The notes below the pieces were generated by a model. The model saw only the letters and a program-made list of their open reading frames with translations. It did no database searches and was not told the origin of the DNA. Positions 46,501 to 51,849 of a DNA stretch of 64,000 nucleotides are shown here, one piece after another. The DNA lies in the NCBI GenBank assembly GCA_023362775.1, contig JALMGJ010000020.1, positions 6,699,501 to 6,763,500 on the forward strand, in the 5' to 3' direction. Source of the stretch: Charina bottae (lineage: Eukaryota; Chordata; Lepidosauria; Squamata; Charinaidae). The number at the start of each line of letters is the position of its first letter. The first letter of the stretch is position 1. A program made the position numbers and the translations under genes.

Positions 46501-47266
46501 GAGACATCAACAACCTAAAATGACAAGTAAAACTACTGAATGCATAAAGTTCTCCTCTATCTGGAACAGAGCTTTCCAAACTTTGCACGTTGGCGACACA
46601 CACCAGTGGCGGCAGTGGCGCAGGCTGTGGTGTCCTGGTCTGTTGCGCAAAAAACCCGGAAGCACAAATGGGGGGAACCGAAAGAAGCGGCACCCCCGCC
46701 AATCAGCACCACTGCTGCGCTGCTGGCGGCGGCGCTGATTGGTGGGGGTGCCGCTTCTTTCGGTTCCCCCATCAGCGCTTCCGGGTTTTTGCGCAACAGA
46801 CCAGGACATTGCAGGCGACACAGTAGTGTGTCACGACACACACTTTGGAAAGCTATGATCTTGAACTTCAACCATAAAAAATGAGTACCTTGTTCAGTAA
46901 TACTGAATTAAAACTGAACTACCGTTTTAGCTTGCAGCTGAGCTTTTGACCAGGCCCTAAGATTTAAAACTGACAATATTAGCCACCCAATTGCCTGATT
47001 TTACCTGTGTTTTGTGAGTATTGACTAGTGAGGGAGCAGCAGCCACCATGGAACTACTACGTGGCCTTGGCAATGGTGGGACATCTGGGTCAAGTGATTT
47101 ATCTGGCTTTTCTTCTAACATGTGGCGTAGCCTCTGGAGATAATACATCAAGGACCACTGGGTGCCTTCCTCGGACCAGTGTGGCTGAAGCAGGCATCGT
47201 AATACAGCAACATCAAAGTAAGTGGCATAGCGGGACCTTTGGCACGGTGGGATCACCAAAGACATC
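2897..47266 (-). CDS. UNC80: UNC80 (protein unc-80 homolog), internal part, 19 exons
   Basis: UNC80 is a very large cytoplasmic scaffold that bridges UNC79 and the NALCN sodium-leak channel and sets neuronal resting excitability. Nineteen minus-strand exons were recognised by close match to the remembered vertebrate UNC80 protein, in the same order as in that protein. They run from the segment beginning MSLVIPPCQRS at the high-coordinate end to the segment ending KSDTGCEEKK at the low end. Each exon has AG/GT borders, and lengths and phases join without stops except at one junction that requires a microexon. The listed exons total 3355 bases, roughly a third of the full protein. The N-terminal exons lie right of 64000 or in unseen sequence, and the C-terminal exons lie left of 1. 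Family identity rests on sequence memory and is near certain; exact borders are inferred from splice consensus and phase. Confidence 0.97.
3350..3671 (+). repeat. Sauria SINE copy 1
   Basis: tRNA-like head (ggcgtggtggctcagtgg), a middle with gtagatgaataggtaccact, and a BovB-like end (cggacaacgctgg, cacgactgcacaaatgtg, then aacctttacctttacc). It is flanked by an 11-base target duplication ttataattcta at 3339..3349 and 3672..3682. It sits in the intron between w19 and w18, in the orientation opposite to UNC80. It would have been mobilised by a BovB/RTE-type LINE. Confidence 0.9.
4241..4374 (-). CDS. UNC80: UNC80 exon w18
   Basis: 134 bases: two bases complete a Ser codon, then 44 codons TVNPTKCCCPFALKM... 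to ...RPRTEPLV. Acceptor TTTAG|GCAC, donor TTGTG|GTAAGA. Confidence 0.96.
5153..5423. mobile_element. hAT-type foldback MITE, copy A
   Basis: 271-bp non-autonomous element. Its ends are cagagctttccaaact and, inverted, cagggctttaaaaagt. An exact 8-base target duplication ctctatag lies at 5145..5152 and 5424..5431, the hAT hallmark. The interior is a series of nested palindromes built from gtgtgtcgcc, acccggaagcgct and ggcgacacaccaa, so the element can fold along most of its length. It has no transposase and is GC-rich against AT-rich flanks. Confidence 0.88.
6562..6823. mobile_element. hAT-type foldback MITE, copy B
   Basis: 262 bp, closely similar to copy A over its whole length and lying 1.1 kb from it. 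An exact 8-base target duplication atctagat lies at 6554..6561 and 6824..6831. It has the same internal palindromes. Its own distinct duplication shows that it inserted independently rather than by segmental copying. Confidence 0.88.
7733..7875. mobile_element. Old hAT-type MITE remnant
   Basis: An imperfect inverted pair (ctgcaactcccatag ... gagagttgtaatccccc, with cttaacccc/gattgggaaagg at the edges) resembles the widespread hAT MITEs of amniotes that contain actacaactcccat. No clean target duplication is visible. Confidence 0.5.
9121..9256 (-). CDS. UNC80: UNC80 exon w17
   Basis: 136 bases, 45 codons plus one base, AIGVRLNELCHCDSE... to ...KEDEEEDFLDD. Acceptor GGCAG|GCAA, donor TGACA|GTAAGG. 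It has an acidic C-terminal end. Confidence 0.96.
9257..9979. other. UNC80 intron w16-w17
   Basis: 723 bases. I recognise no repeat or exon. Confidence 0.5.
9980..10192 (-). CDS. UNC80: UNC80 exon w16
   Basis: 213 bases, 71 codons, phase 0 at both ends, EAPVVARAALFLECARF... to ...AAKLFYQWGE. Acceptor TTTAG|GAGG, donor GGGAA|GTAAGT. It includes the highly conserved RCNRGNWPEWMKGHH block. Confidence 0.96.
11616..11951 (-). repeat. Sauria SINE copy 2
   Basis: Inverted full-length copy running from (aaaggt)n on the left to accacgcccc on the right, with target duplication tttttatgta at 11606..11615 and 11954..11963. It has the same head, middle and tail as copy 1. Confidence 0.9.
13706..13787 (+). 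repeat. L2-like LINE 3' tail
   Basis: tattgtaaactgcccagag, then gttgggggagatgggcggtc, ending in (aaat)n. It is a 5'-truncated LINE end. Confidence 0.65.
15505..15677 (-). CDS. UNC80: UNC80 exon w15
   Basis: 173 bases: two bases complete a Gly codon, then 57 codons CQTYEDHLASHQEGN... to ...ASILAAALDL. Acceptor TTAAG|GTTG, donor ATCTT|GTAAGT. Its N-terminal part (YEDHLASHQEGNKSKN) differs more from the mammalian form than the remainder, which is nearly unchanged. Confidence 0.95.
17019..18690 (-). mobile_element. Degraded CR1 LINE, copy A
   Basis: CR1 elements are non-LTR retrotransposons common in reptiles. On the minus strand, the reverse transcriptase block GIIYLDFSKAFDKVPED is readable at about 17470..17550, and upstream of it (about 18060..18240) the linker IRKAKTENEWRLVKDAKK. 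The downstream part codes KRLKELGMFSLEKRW. The 3' end near 17019 carries the CR1-type gattcatagaatcataaaat motif (shown as + strand). Frames are broken by stops and indels; it is inert. Confidence 0.8.
20183..20343. mobile_element. Palindromic MITE, superfamily unassigned
   Basis: Two arms of about 70 bases are inverted copies: gatgtctgcaggataggc and caaggtggcagccacaa on the left, and ttgtggctgccatcttgaa and agcctgcagacacc on the right. Inner arms share cagaagctctg/gcagagcttc around a short loop. There is no open frame and no clear target duplication. It is probably a DNA-transposon derivative. Confidence 0.6.
22926..23022 (-). CDS. UNC80: UNC80 exon w14
   Basis: 97 bases, 32 codons plus one base, VKFTSAVKLSEGGPG... 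to ...ENFFKRL. Acceptor TTTAG|GTGA, donor TCTTG|GTAAAT. A pyrimidine/purine microsatellite starts about 150 bases upstream of this exon in the gene's direction, at 23175. Confidence 0.94.
23175..23340. repeat. (CCCTT)n then (CCTT)n microsatellite
   Basis: About 19 pentamer units pass directly into about 18 tetramer units, all pyrimidine on the + strand. Open frames across it (runs of GREGK and GRKE) are only translations of the repeat. Confidence 0.95.
24131..25099 (+). mobile_element. Penelope-like element (truncated) with GIY-YIG ORF
   Basis: Penelope-like retroelements carry a reverse transcriptase and a GIY-YIG endonuclease. This 969-bp copy is bounded by a perfect 15-base target duplication acatcacagacatac (24116..24130 and 25100..25114). 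Its ends are long inverted copies of one another (tctcagtggaaacgtttcgc on the left, its near-inverse on the right), the usual inverted pLTR arrangement. Between them is 24332..24895 on +, 187 codons, with the endonuclease core YAIQC, then LYIGETKQPLYRRMAQH and a downstream HS...INVHILDRE segment. The reverse transcriptase is missing through 5' truncation, so the copy is not autonomous. Confidence 0.88.
25733..25839 (-). CDS. UNC80: UNC80 exon w13
   Basis: 107 bases: two bases complete a Gly codon, then 35 codons NWLKRSSISGLADGV... to ...LSFIRQSSR. Acceptor CACAG|GGAA, donor CCAGG|GTAAAT. It joins w12 in frame; compared with the mammalian form I recall, two basic residues (KR) before NWLKR are absent, which would fit an alternative splice border. 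Confidence 0.93.
25840..26261. other. UNC80 intron w12-w13
   Basis: 422 bases. A piece of a tRNA/CORE-type SINE may lie at 26060..26170 (gacccgggttgaagtc, cctgctgggtgtctttgggc). There is nothing else. Confidence 0.5.
26262..26470 (-). CDS. UNC80: UNC80 exon w12
   Basis: 209 bases: one base completes a His codon, then 69 codons DEQMQGAALGRKDFW... to ...RKKLKLPL, plus one base. Acceptor CACAG|TGAT. The donor, ACTAG|GTTGTT, is weak beyond the GT. It encodes a Ser/Arg-rich basic stretch (TERRSRSRSRRISLRKK), a likely phosphorylated linker. Confidence 0.94.
26471..27023. other. UNC80 intron w11-w12
   Basis: 553 bases; I see no repeat or exon. Confidence 0.5.
27024..27125 (-). CDS. UNC80: UNC80 exon w11
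   Basis: 102 bases: one base completes a Lys codon, then 33 codons SEVGSVVIDKGQLSS... to ...GRPMQTPE, and two bases of a His codon. Acceptor CATAG|ATCT, donor GAGCA|GTAAGT. It has no long open frame of its own and was recovered from protein order and phase. Confidence 0.93.
27126..28183. other. UNC80 intron w10-w11
   Basis: 1.06 kb; I see no recognisable repeat or exon. Confidence 0.5.
28184..28353 (-). CDS. UNC80: UNC80 exon w10
   Basis: 170 bases, 56 codons plus two bases, GLYCDIRQLVQFIKE... to ...KPSGSK. Acceptor TTTAG|GGTT, donor AAAAA|GTATGT. The end is a polar linker. Confidence 0.95.
28753..29122 (+). mobile_element. Solo LTR, family unassigned
   Basis: 370 bp starting tgtcagag and ending accttaca (TG...CA), with an exact 5-base target duplication ggtgg at 28748..28752 and 29123..29127. 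A polyadenylation signal aataaa at 29036..29041 fits a U3-R-U5 layout on the + strand. No internal coding region remains, which fits recombination between two LTRs. It is either a gypsy-type LTR retrotransposon or an old endogenous retrovirus; the sequence does not decide. Confidence 0.75.
29325..29411 (+). repeat. L2-like LINE 3' tail with (AAAC)n
   Basis: ttattgtaaactgcccagag, then a G-rich ttgggggggagatgggtggt, ending in (caaa)n. It stops about 10 bases from the UNC80 w9 donor. Confidence 0.65.
29422..29570 (-). CDS. UNC80: UNC80 exon w9
   Basis: 149 bases: two bases complete an Asn codon, then 49 codons KAGFGNNFTTVDNKS... to ...HELHSPENL. Acceptor TGTAG|ACAA, donor ATCTG|GTAAGG. An L2-like LINE tail with an (AAAC)n end lies only about 10 bases beyond the donor, at 29325..29411. 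Confidence 0.95.
29571..29908. other. UNC80 intron w8-w9
   Basis: 338 bases; nothing recognisable. Confidence 0.5.
29909..30056 (-). CDS. UNC80: UNC80 exon w8
   Basis: 148 bases, 49 codons plus one base, AQNCLTKLYKLDKMQ... to ...GFCMEPVTD. Acceptor AACAG|GCTC, donor CGACA|GTAAGT. It joins w7 in phase 0. The mammalian long isoform as I recall it has about five more residues between these exons; I could not find them here. Confidence 0.95.
30057..30884. other. UNC80 intron w7-w8
   Basis: 828 bases. I searched it for a 15-base in-frame microexon (the residues expected between HQ and AQN) and found none with proper borders. Confidence 0.5.
30885..31016 (-). CDS. UNC80: UNC80 exon w7
   Basis: 132 bases, 44 codons, phase 0 at both ends, DENTPVSTHRLALTM... 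to ...LSGDRLRHQ. Acceptor CTCAG|GATG, donor ATCAG|GTATGC. It is separated from w6 by a 7.3-kb intron holding a hAT composite, a solo LTR, CR1 and SINEs. Confidence 0.95.
31137..32593. mobile_element. hAT-ended composite element, GC-rich, 1.46 kb
   Basis: The ends are tagggtgaccatacgtcccg and, inverted, taggctgaccatatttcc, with an exact 8-base target duplication ctattaac at 31129..31136 and 32594..32601, diagnostic of hAT transposition. The subterminal cgtcccgttttgaac and gtcccgttttgcca segments match known amniote hAT ends. The interior (about 31240..32300) is very GC-rich. It is built from repeated modules containing ggaggagagttgtcgggccg, gcaggagaagc, gggcggagtggtgtggctga-type pieces and CA/TG runs, laid out as large inverted pairs. 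It has no transposase frame; the many overlapping open frames reflect GC-richness. Confidence 0.85.
31481..31525. repeat. (TG)n(CG)n alternating tract
   Basis: Thirteen TG units run directly into nine to ten CG units, an uninterrupted purine-pyrimidine alternation inside the hAT composite. Such tracts can adopt Z-DNA. Confidence 0.9.
33440..34330 (-). mobile_element. Degraded CR1-type LINE, copy B
   Basis: The segment resembles the CR1 copy at 17.0-18.7 kb. On + it shows the inverse of the CR1 coding block (aagcctttgaaaacccaagt corresponds to the TKGF/AFDK region). Many indels; a solo fragment with no intact frame. Confidence 0.55.
34988..35200 (-). repeat. tRNA-headed SINE (second family), copy 1
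   Basis: Inverted copy: a poly-T run on the left is its poly-A tail, then ggtgccttcaagtcagtgtt, cagttttcttggcaagattt and cccagggtcatccagctggt, ending at the tRNA-like head near aaccaccaaactggctctct. Followed by (CTTC)n. The same family occurs at 36226, 51598 and 53656. Confidence 0.75.
35207..35262. repeat. (CTTC)n microsatellite
   Basis: About 14 uninterrupted tetramer units next to a SINE head. Confidence 0.95.
36226..36449 (+). repeat. tRNA-headed SINE (second family), copy 2
   Basis: Head gtttggtctcacggttaagg with a tRNA-like B-box region (gggagttctagtcccg), body ggccttgggccagtcgctct and caaaccacttccaaaaatct, end cagacacgactgaatgggtt followed by poly-A. Confidence 0.8.
36544..37181 (+). 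mobile_element. Solo LTR of the Ty1/copia family
   Basis: 638 bp, alignable end to end with the LTRs of the copia element at 54233 but clearly diverged. It begins tgttaaagttattctatg and ends gccagcaacaccccaca. Exact 5-base target duplication tatat at 36539..36543 and 37182..37186. A 16-base tandem duplication (gttaaagttattctat) is present at its 5' end. It shows that this copia family has been active in the genome more than once. Confidence 0.88.
38309..38719 (-). CDS. UNC80: UNC80 exon w6 with poly-glycine tract
   Basis: 411 bases, 137 codons, phase 0 at both ends. It opens with VVLKAVYLVLNHDISSRICD, a conserved helical-repeat block, then passes through a charged KSENKENE linker into a long tract made almost only of Gly with a few Asp, Glu, Ala, Val and Ser, and ends FEKNDKKEDK. 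Acceptor TCAAG|GTGG, donor ACAAG|GTATGT. The Gly tract is coded by GGA/GGN triplets, seen on the + strand as ctcctc-type repeats at about 38345..38460. Glycine runs at this site are also known in mammalian UNC80, so the tract is coding; its length probably varies. Confidence 0.95.
39040..40110 (-). mobile_element. Degraded CR1 LINE, copy C
   Basis: The CR1-type 3' end lies at the left (gaatcatagattttcaaagg on +). 39640..39960 resembles 18370..18640 of CR1 copy A (ttttcccattagcttctcct against ttttcccattagcatctcct). No intact frame. Confidence 0.65.
40563..41057. mobile_element. Tc1/mariner-type MITE
   Basis: 495 bp with inverted ends cagatagtcctcacttaatg and caggtagtcctcgcttaatg, flanked by TA on both sides (40561..40562, 41058..41059). 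The inner sequence continues the inverted symmetry (cacttacgaccg, cttaacgaccgc). No transposase. The short open frame across it is not a gene. Confidence 0.8.
41251..41519 (-). CDS. UNC80: UNC80 exon w5
   Basis: 269 bases: two bases of a split Val codon, then 89 codons RSQISTITVATFNTT... to ...HKNGMLDLS. Acceptor TGCAG|TACG, donor TTTCG|GTAATT. This is one of the best conserved stretches in the window (VGYADFFSEHMRKLCNQVP) and begins the helical-repeat part of the protein. Confidence 0.95.
41785..41815 (-). CDS. UNC80: Candidate UNC80 microexon (31 bases)
   Basis: Inferred, not proved. Joining w4 to w5 directly would break the frame, so 3n+1 bases are needed between them. This stretch is bounded by ATCAG|AACA and TTAG|GTAAAG, is 31 bases long, is open, and reads NRAELVKEEL plus one base that completes the Val codon of w5. 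As I recall the mammalian protein, it has a short Asn-led stretch containing VKE at this point. An alternative acceptor 12 bases further in gives a 19-base exon of the same phase. Confidence 0.45.
42027..42151 (-). CDS. UNC80: UNC80 exon w4
   Basis: 125 bases: two bases complete a Gly codon from w3, then 41 codons from RFTRRGSSDTATEM to HSNSHGE. Acceptor TCCAG|GGAG, donor GTGAG|GTGATA. It is His/Ser-rich (ARHSHSHHTL). It ends in phase 0, whereas the next recognised exon begins with two bases of a split codon, so the two cannot be joined directly. Confidence 0.93.
42152..43468. other. UNC80 intron w3-w4
   Basis: 1.3 kb; I see no recognisable repeat or exon. Confidence 0.5.
43469..43685 (-). 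CDS. UNC80: UNC80 exon w3
   Basis: 217 bases, 72 codons plus one base, beginning FKSRKEDRERKGS and ending GGWQTTIL. Acceptor TGCAG|TTCA, donor CCTAG|GTGAAT. It encodes a basic, serine-rich cytosolic segment (HHTGKKRQRR, then HLDVSPTRSTFSFGSFSG) typical of the disordered N-terminal third of UNC80. Confidence 0.95.
43855..44080. mobile_element. Possible hAT MITE remnant
   Basis: The ends taggggtaggcaatttt and ggccacaatttgcccaattc form an imperfect inverted pair resembling amniote hAT MITEs that begin cag.ggtaggcaa. The target duplication is not clear. Confidence 0.4.
44535..44790 (+). repeat. Diverged tRNA-headed SINE (Sauria-SINE relative)
   Basis: Shares ctcctgccaacctagcagtt, aaaagcatgcaaatgcgagt and agataaattggtaccgctcc with Sauria SINEs, but the head and 3' half differ (ctgacagctcggcagttcga). 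It is older or belongs to another subfamily. Confidence 0.6.
45215..45542 (-). repeat. Sauria SINE copy 3
   Basis: Inverted full-length copy with an exact 12-base target duplication acacagaccgta (45203..45214 and 45543..45554). Confidence 0.92.
45714..45848 (-). CDS. UNC80: UNC80 exon w2
   Basis: 135 bases, 45 codons, phase 0 at both ends, reading DLTVKCNEEEKSLS... to ...LGMNIFKK. Acceptor GTAG|GATC, donor AAAAG|GTAAAT. There is no long open frame around it, so it is easily missed by ORF scans; it was found because the protein needed the piece between w1 and w3. Confidence 0.94.
45849..47004. other. UNC80 intron w1-w2
   Basis: Contains foldback hAT copy C (46567..46857). The remaining sequence shows nothing recognisable. 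Confidence 0.6.
46567..46857. mobile_element. hAT-type foldback MITE, copy C (variant core)
   Basis: 291 bp with the same ends as copies A and B (cagagctttccaaact; inverted catagctttccaaagt). Target duplication atctggaa/atcttgaa (7 of 8 match). The core is different: a near-perfect inverted repeat with arms gggggaaccgaaagaagcgg and ccgcttctttcggttccccc, within which accaatcagc-type arms flank a GC-rich loop. No transposase. Confidence 0.85.
47005..47266 (-). CDS. UNC80: UNC80 exon w1
   Basis: This is the most upstream UNC80 exon visible, 262 bases. It starts with one base completing a previous codon, then 87 codons from MSLVIPPCQRS to VNTHKTQ. Acceptor ACAG|GATG, donor CACAG|GTAAAA. The segment carries the conserved RYATYFDVAVLRCLLQPHW block and a serine/proline-rich PRPRSSSMVAAAP stretch. 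The Met at its start is internal, not an initiator: the conserved protein continues upstream and an acceptor lies directly before it. Confidence 0.95.
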
Positions 47267-47878
47267 CTGTTACAAAGAGTAAAACAAAGGCACTAGGGAC
47301 AGTAGAGCATACAGAGATTAAACCACTCAACTGATGAGTCAAAAGATGATCCAGATGGGTGGGGCCAGCTTACAATCTGTTTCTTCATCCTGGATAGAGT
47401 TGTTAGTGTCAGCACGATCTTAACAGACAAGCCCCAAACACAGTGTATTATGCGACCAGAAAAGTGTAATTCCACAATCCTAAAAAATAATTCTTATTTA
47501 GAAAAAGGGAACACAAATTATTTAATATGAAATGTAGCTTTTATTCCAAGACATAGGAGAGTGAAGAAGAATGAAAGGGGCCCAGCTGATACTGAGCATG
47601 AGTTGAAGAACTCAGCATTGTTGGGAAGGATTCAGAAGGAAGAAACAGCCCATCTCTGGATTCCTTGAAAACCTGCCCAATTTTCCTGTCATTTCCATTG
47701 GGCACACATTTCAGACCCCCCCCCCCGACATCTGTGATAATTACATTGATTTAAGTTTCAAACAGAAGTTCTTCATGATACTCTGAAGGTGCTAGACTAT
47801 AAATTATACTTGAAAATTAAGTGACCAATCACAACCAAAGGACTGATCTTAAATTTACACATGAATATATTCTACTCA

Positions 47879-48210
47879 GGGGTGTGGTGGCTCAGCGGGT
47901 AAGACACCAGGCTTGTCGATCGGAAGATCGCAAGTTCGGAGGTTCGAATCCCTAGCCCTGCGTGCGGAGTGAGCTCCCGCACTAGATCCAGCTCTTGCCA
48001 ACCTAGCAATTCGAAAGCATGCAAATGCAAGTAGATGAATAGGTACCATTTCGGTGGGTAGGTAACAGCGTTCCGTGCGCGTCATGCGGCCACATGACCG
48101 TGGAAGTGTCTTCGGACAACACTGGCTCTTTGGCTAACAAACGGAGATGAGCACCGGCCCCTAGAGTCAGACACGACTGCACAAATGTGCAGGGGGAACC
48201 TTTACCTTTT
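47879..48210 (+). repeat. Sauria SINE copy 4
   Basis: Full-length, head ggggtgtggtggctcagcgg to tail aacctttacctttttt. Confidence 0.9.
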
Positions 48211-49020
48211 TTATACTGTACTCATATCTTAGATTGCTTTTTTTTTGGGATTTTTAGGACTACAAATGGTGGTCATGGGCCATTCTTCGAGGGTAAAATC
48301 CCACTAAAACATGATTCCTAAGATTGGGTTATTATTGAATATAAACAGGATGATACAGGGTGTATAACACCCTAAGCTCACATTTCTTAAAAATATACAA
48401 TGCACAAAACATAAGAATTAAAACACTTTACACTGAAATGATAAAATAATAGAAGCAGTAGCCACCAGAGTATTTTAAAAGATTCTAAACAATACATATA
48501 TTTAAAATTAAATCAGTAATTGAGTAAAATATGGACAAATAAAAATGCCTTTGGCTGGTGCCAAAAAGAGAATAAAGTTGTACTAGGAAGATCATTTCAG
48601 AGGTGGGAGACAACCACTGAAAAGGGCCACTTCTGCATAGCTGGTTATCACATCTCAACATTGGAGGGTGCCAGAATAGGGCTCAGAAGTTTATCCTAGG
48701 ATTCATTGAAGAATATTTGGGAAAAGGTGTTCCTTCAGATATCGCAGTCCCAAATCGAGAAGGGCTTTATAGATTAAAACCTGTTCCTTGATCTCGGATT
48801 GGAAACAAACTGGGAGCCAGTGAAAATAAAACTGGCTCAGTTGCAGTCAGAATTTTTACTTTTTTGTACTAACTTTCCAGACCATATTCAAGAGCAGAGG
48901 CTAGACAACCAACTCTCAGGAGTGCTTTTCCTGCAGTGAATAGGAGGCTAAAGTCTATGGCCTTCCAACTGTAGGACTCTACTCTACAATGATATTGCCT
49001 GAAGCAAGAGACATACATTT

Positions 49021-50753
49021 GGAGTCCATGGTGCTCTCTGAGCCTTGTTGTTTTCTTGCAGACGTTTCATTGCCAGGCTAGGCAACATCTTCAGTGCGAA
49101 AAGGGAGTGGAACTTGCTCTCTGTTATATACCCTGGCTTGTCCTGCCTGTGTTGGTGGGGGTCTTGTACTCTCCTTGGTAGTTCCTTGATTGGGCTGTTG
49201 TTTGTTGGTTTTGCTGTATGGATCTGGTATGTAGATGACACCTTTGTCATAATAAAAAAGGATCAACTGGAGGAAACACATGAAGCCATCAACAACATCT
49301 TCAAAGGAATAAAATTCACAAGGGAAGAATAAAACAGCAACACACTACCCTTCTTGGACATCCTCATCAGTAGAGGAAATGATGGCATTCTAGAAACACA
49401 AGTCTACCAGAAATCTACCCACACTAACCAAGTGCTCCACTACCTAAGCAATAACCCTACCTCTCACAAGAGGAGCTGTGTAAGAACACTATTCAGACGG
49501 GCACAAACACACTGCAGCAACCCAGAACACCAGAAAAAGGAAACAGACCACTTATATAGCATCTTTGAGCAAAATGGATATCCATGCAACTTTATCAAAA
49601 AGTGCCTGACCACTCAACCCACCACAGCAAAACCAACAGAAGCTATGAAAAGGATTACACTGCCACACATCAGAAACATCTCAGAAACTACTAATAGACT
49701 GTTACAACCACACGGCATCACTGTAGCACACAAACCAACCAAAACCCTTCAGAACATCGTAAGTAAACCAAAAGACCCAGTAGCCCAAGAAGAAAAAACA
49801 GGAGTTATCTACAACATATTGTAAGGCTATAGTGTAAGGACTGTAACAGCCATTATGTAGGACAGACTGGCAGAAGATTAGCAGAACACATCCATGAACA
49901 CCAACTAGCAGTCAGAAGACATGATTAAAACTCCTTAATCTCACAACACATGGACAGACTTAACCATACTTTCAACTGGGAAACTGTGAGCATCTTAAAC
50001 CAAGCCAAATCCAAAAATGCTAGAGAATTCCTGGAAGCTTGGCACTCAGACAAAGCAGCCATCAACAGACACATAGAGGTAAACAACATTTACATACCAT
50101 TCATAAGAGACAATAGAAAAGCCAGAAGACCAGAACACCTCTTTGCCAGCAATCAACAACAAGATATGCAAAGATTAACAGCAATGAACATGCTAATCAC
50201 GCTCAGCAGCCACTCGTTAACATTTCAACACAACAAAAAACCCCACCTAATCTCCTATAACTTAGCTGTATAAATAGAAAACAAACATTGCCAAACATTG
50301 CCATTCTACCTGAGCACAGAAAGAGCGCTTCTGTCTGTGCTCCTGCCCTCTGAAGATGCTAACCACAGATGCTGGTGAAACGTTAGGAACCACAACTTCC
50401 AGAACACGGCCACACAGCCCGGAAGACCCACAACAACCATTAACAGCAAGATTAGCAGCAGAGGAGCAATCAAACAACACAATAGACCCTAATCAAGGAA
50501 CTATTAACTCAGTCAATCAACCAAGCAGCAAACAACAACCCAATCAAGGTACTACCAAGGAGAGTACAACACCCCCACCAACACAGGCAGGACAAGCCAG
50601 GGTATATAAACAGAGAGCAAGTCCCACTCCCTTTTCGCACTGAAGATGTTGTCTAGTCTGGCAATGAAACATCTGCAAGAAAACAACAAGGCTCAGAGAG
50701 CACCATGGACTCCACAGTTCAACCCTGAGCTACAAATATTCTCTTCGATTGGT
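49021..50753 (+). pseudogene. Penelope-like element A (RT/EN remnant)
   Basis: 1.73 kb bounded by a near-exact target duplication (agacatacattt at 49009..49020, agacataaattt at 50754..50765). The left end is an inverted copy of the right (gagtccatggtgctctctga, gacgtttcattgccaggcta), the inverted pLTR pattern. From about 49225 the + strand codes the C-terminal half of a Penelope reverse transcriptase, starting at the WYVDDTFVIIKK catalytic block, then LPFLDILISRG and VYQKSTHTNQ, into a GIY-YIG region near 49800..49930 that is broken by stops and a frameshift. A stop at 49330..49332 and others show that it is dead. A second Penelope end is nested at 50183..50438. Confidence 0.85.
50183..50438 (+). 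mobile_element. Nested Penelope-like end (family B) inside element A
   Basis: 256 bp matching the 3' region of the Penelope element at 56632..58094 (aatgaacatgctaatcacgc, cgttaggaaccacaacttcc, acagcccggaagacccacaa). Flanked by target duplication attaacagc (50174..50182 and 50439..50447). The surrounding sequence belongs to element A, so B inserted after A. Confidence 0.8.
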
Positions 50754-51164
50754 AGACATAAATTTGTATTAGTACCATTAATTCTAGGCATTCCTTCTTC
50801 TAGGCATGTGTGTTTGAAAACTGATTAATCATCCACATCTTTATAAAGTGTTTCATCAAGTCAGGTGATGCTTCATGGGTGCATCAGTGCTTCTCCTACC
50901 AATTAATTGATGACTGCTTTCAGCACTGTTTGTATGACAAAATATATCTAATGAATTTTCTGCAAAAGCCTTGCTGAGCATAAACATACACTTTCAAGAG
51001 CATTTATACTCTAACAAGGATCCTTCAAGTACTGCCATAATCTAGTTTGGTTTTGTCAGTTTCATGAACTGAATATGAACTGAAGAATACCTTAGAAGTA
51101 TAGGTTTGGAAGAGAGTTCAGAGGTCATGTAATTTAACTCTTTGCTTTGATATATTTGATATAT

Positions 51165-51554
51165 ATAGGGGGCGTGGTGGCTCAGCGGGTAAGATGCCAG
51201 GCTTGTCGATCGCAAGTTCGGAGGTTTGAATCCCTAGCCCTGCATGCGGAGTGAGCTCCCGCACTAGCTCCAGCTCTTGCCAACCTACCACGGTAGAGAT
51301 GGGCGGGGATAAATCCAAATAATAAATAATAAATAAACCTAGCAATTTGAAAGCATGCAAATGCAAGTAGATGAATAGGTACCACTTCGGTGGGTAGATA
51401 ACAGCATTCCACACGCGTCATGCGGCCACATGACCGTGGAAGTGTCTTCGGACAGCGCTGGCTCTTCGGCTAACAAGCGGAGATGAGCACCGGCCCCTAG
51501 AGTCGGACACGACTGCACAAATGTGCGGGGGGAACCTTTACCATTTTTTACCTT
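51165..51554 (+). repeat. Sauria SINE copy 5, interrupted
   Basis: Full-length SINE with target duplication ttgatatat (51156..51164 and 51555..51563). Its middle is interrupted at about 51291..51340 by a LINE tail. Confidence 0.88.
51291..51340 (+). repeat. Tiny LINE 3'-tail insertion within SINE copy 5
   Basis: The segment ccacggtagagatgggcggg...(aat)n sits inside the SINE, flanked by aaccta on both sides, a duplicated piece of the SINE's own gccaacctagcaatt. It is the last roughly 45 bases of the L2-like tail seen at 13706, an extreme 5' truncation. Confidence 0.7.
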
Positions 51555-51597
51555 TTGATATATTAATATTCAGATATAAATTCCTTATTGCATCAGA

Positions 51598-51833
51598 CAG
51601 ACAGCTAGTTTGGTGTAGTGGTTACGGCATCAGGCTAGAAACTGGGAGACTGTGAGTTCTAGTCCTGTCTTAGGCATGAAGCCAACTGAGTGACTTTGGT
51701 CTAGTCACTCTCTCTCAGCCCTAGGAAGCAGGCAAGGGCAAACCACTTCTGAAAACATTGCCAAGAAAACTGCATGGATTTGTCTAGGCAGTTGCCAGGA
51801 GTCAAGACTGACTCAAAGGCATTAAAAAAAAAA
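51598..51833 (+). repeat. tRNA-headed SINE (second family), copy 3
   Basis: Head agctagtttggtgtagtggt, body and poly-A as in the 36226 copy; target duplication gcatcaga (51590..51597 and 51834..51841). Confidence 0.82.
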
Positions 51834-51849
51834 GCATCAGAAAAGCTAG

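Noticed and set aside
47293..47475. 60-codon minus frame upstream of UNC80 w1 as an extra exon
   Set aside because: It does not resemble the expected UNC80 segment before SLVIPP, and the acceptor at 47266 already defines the exon start.
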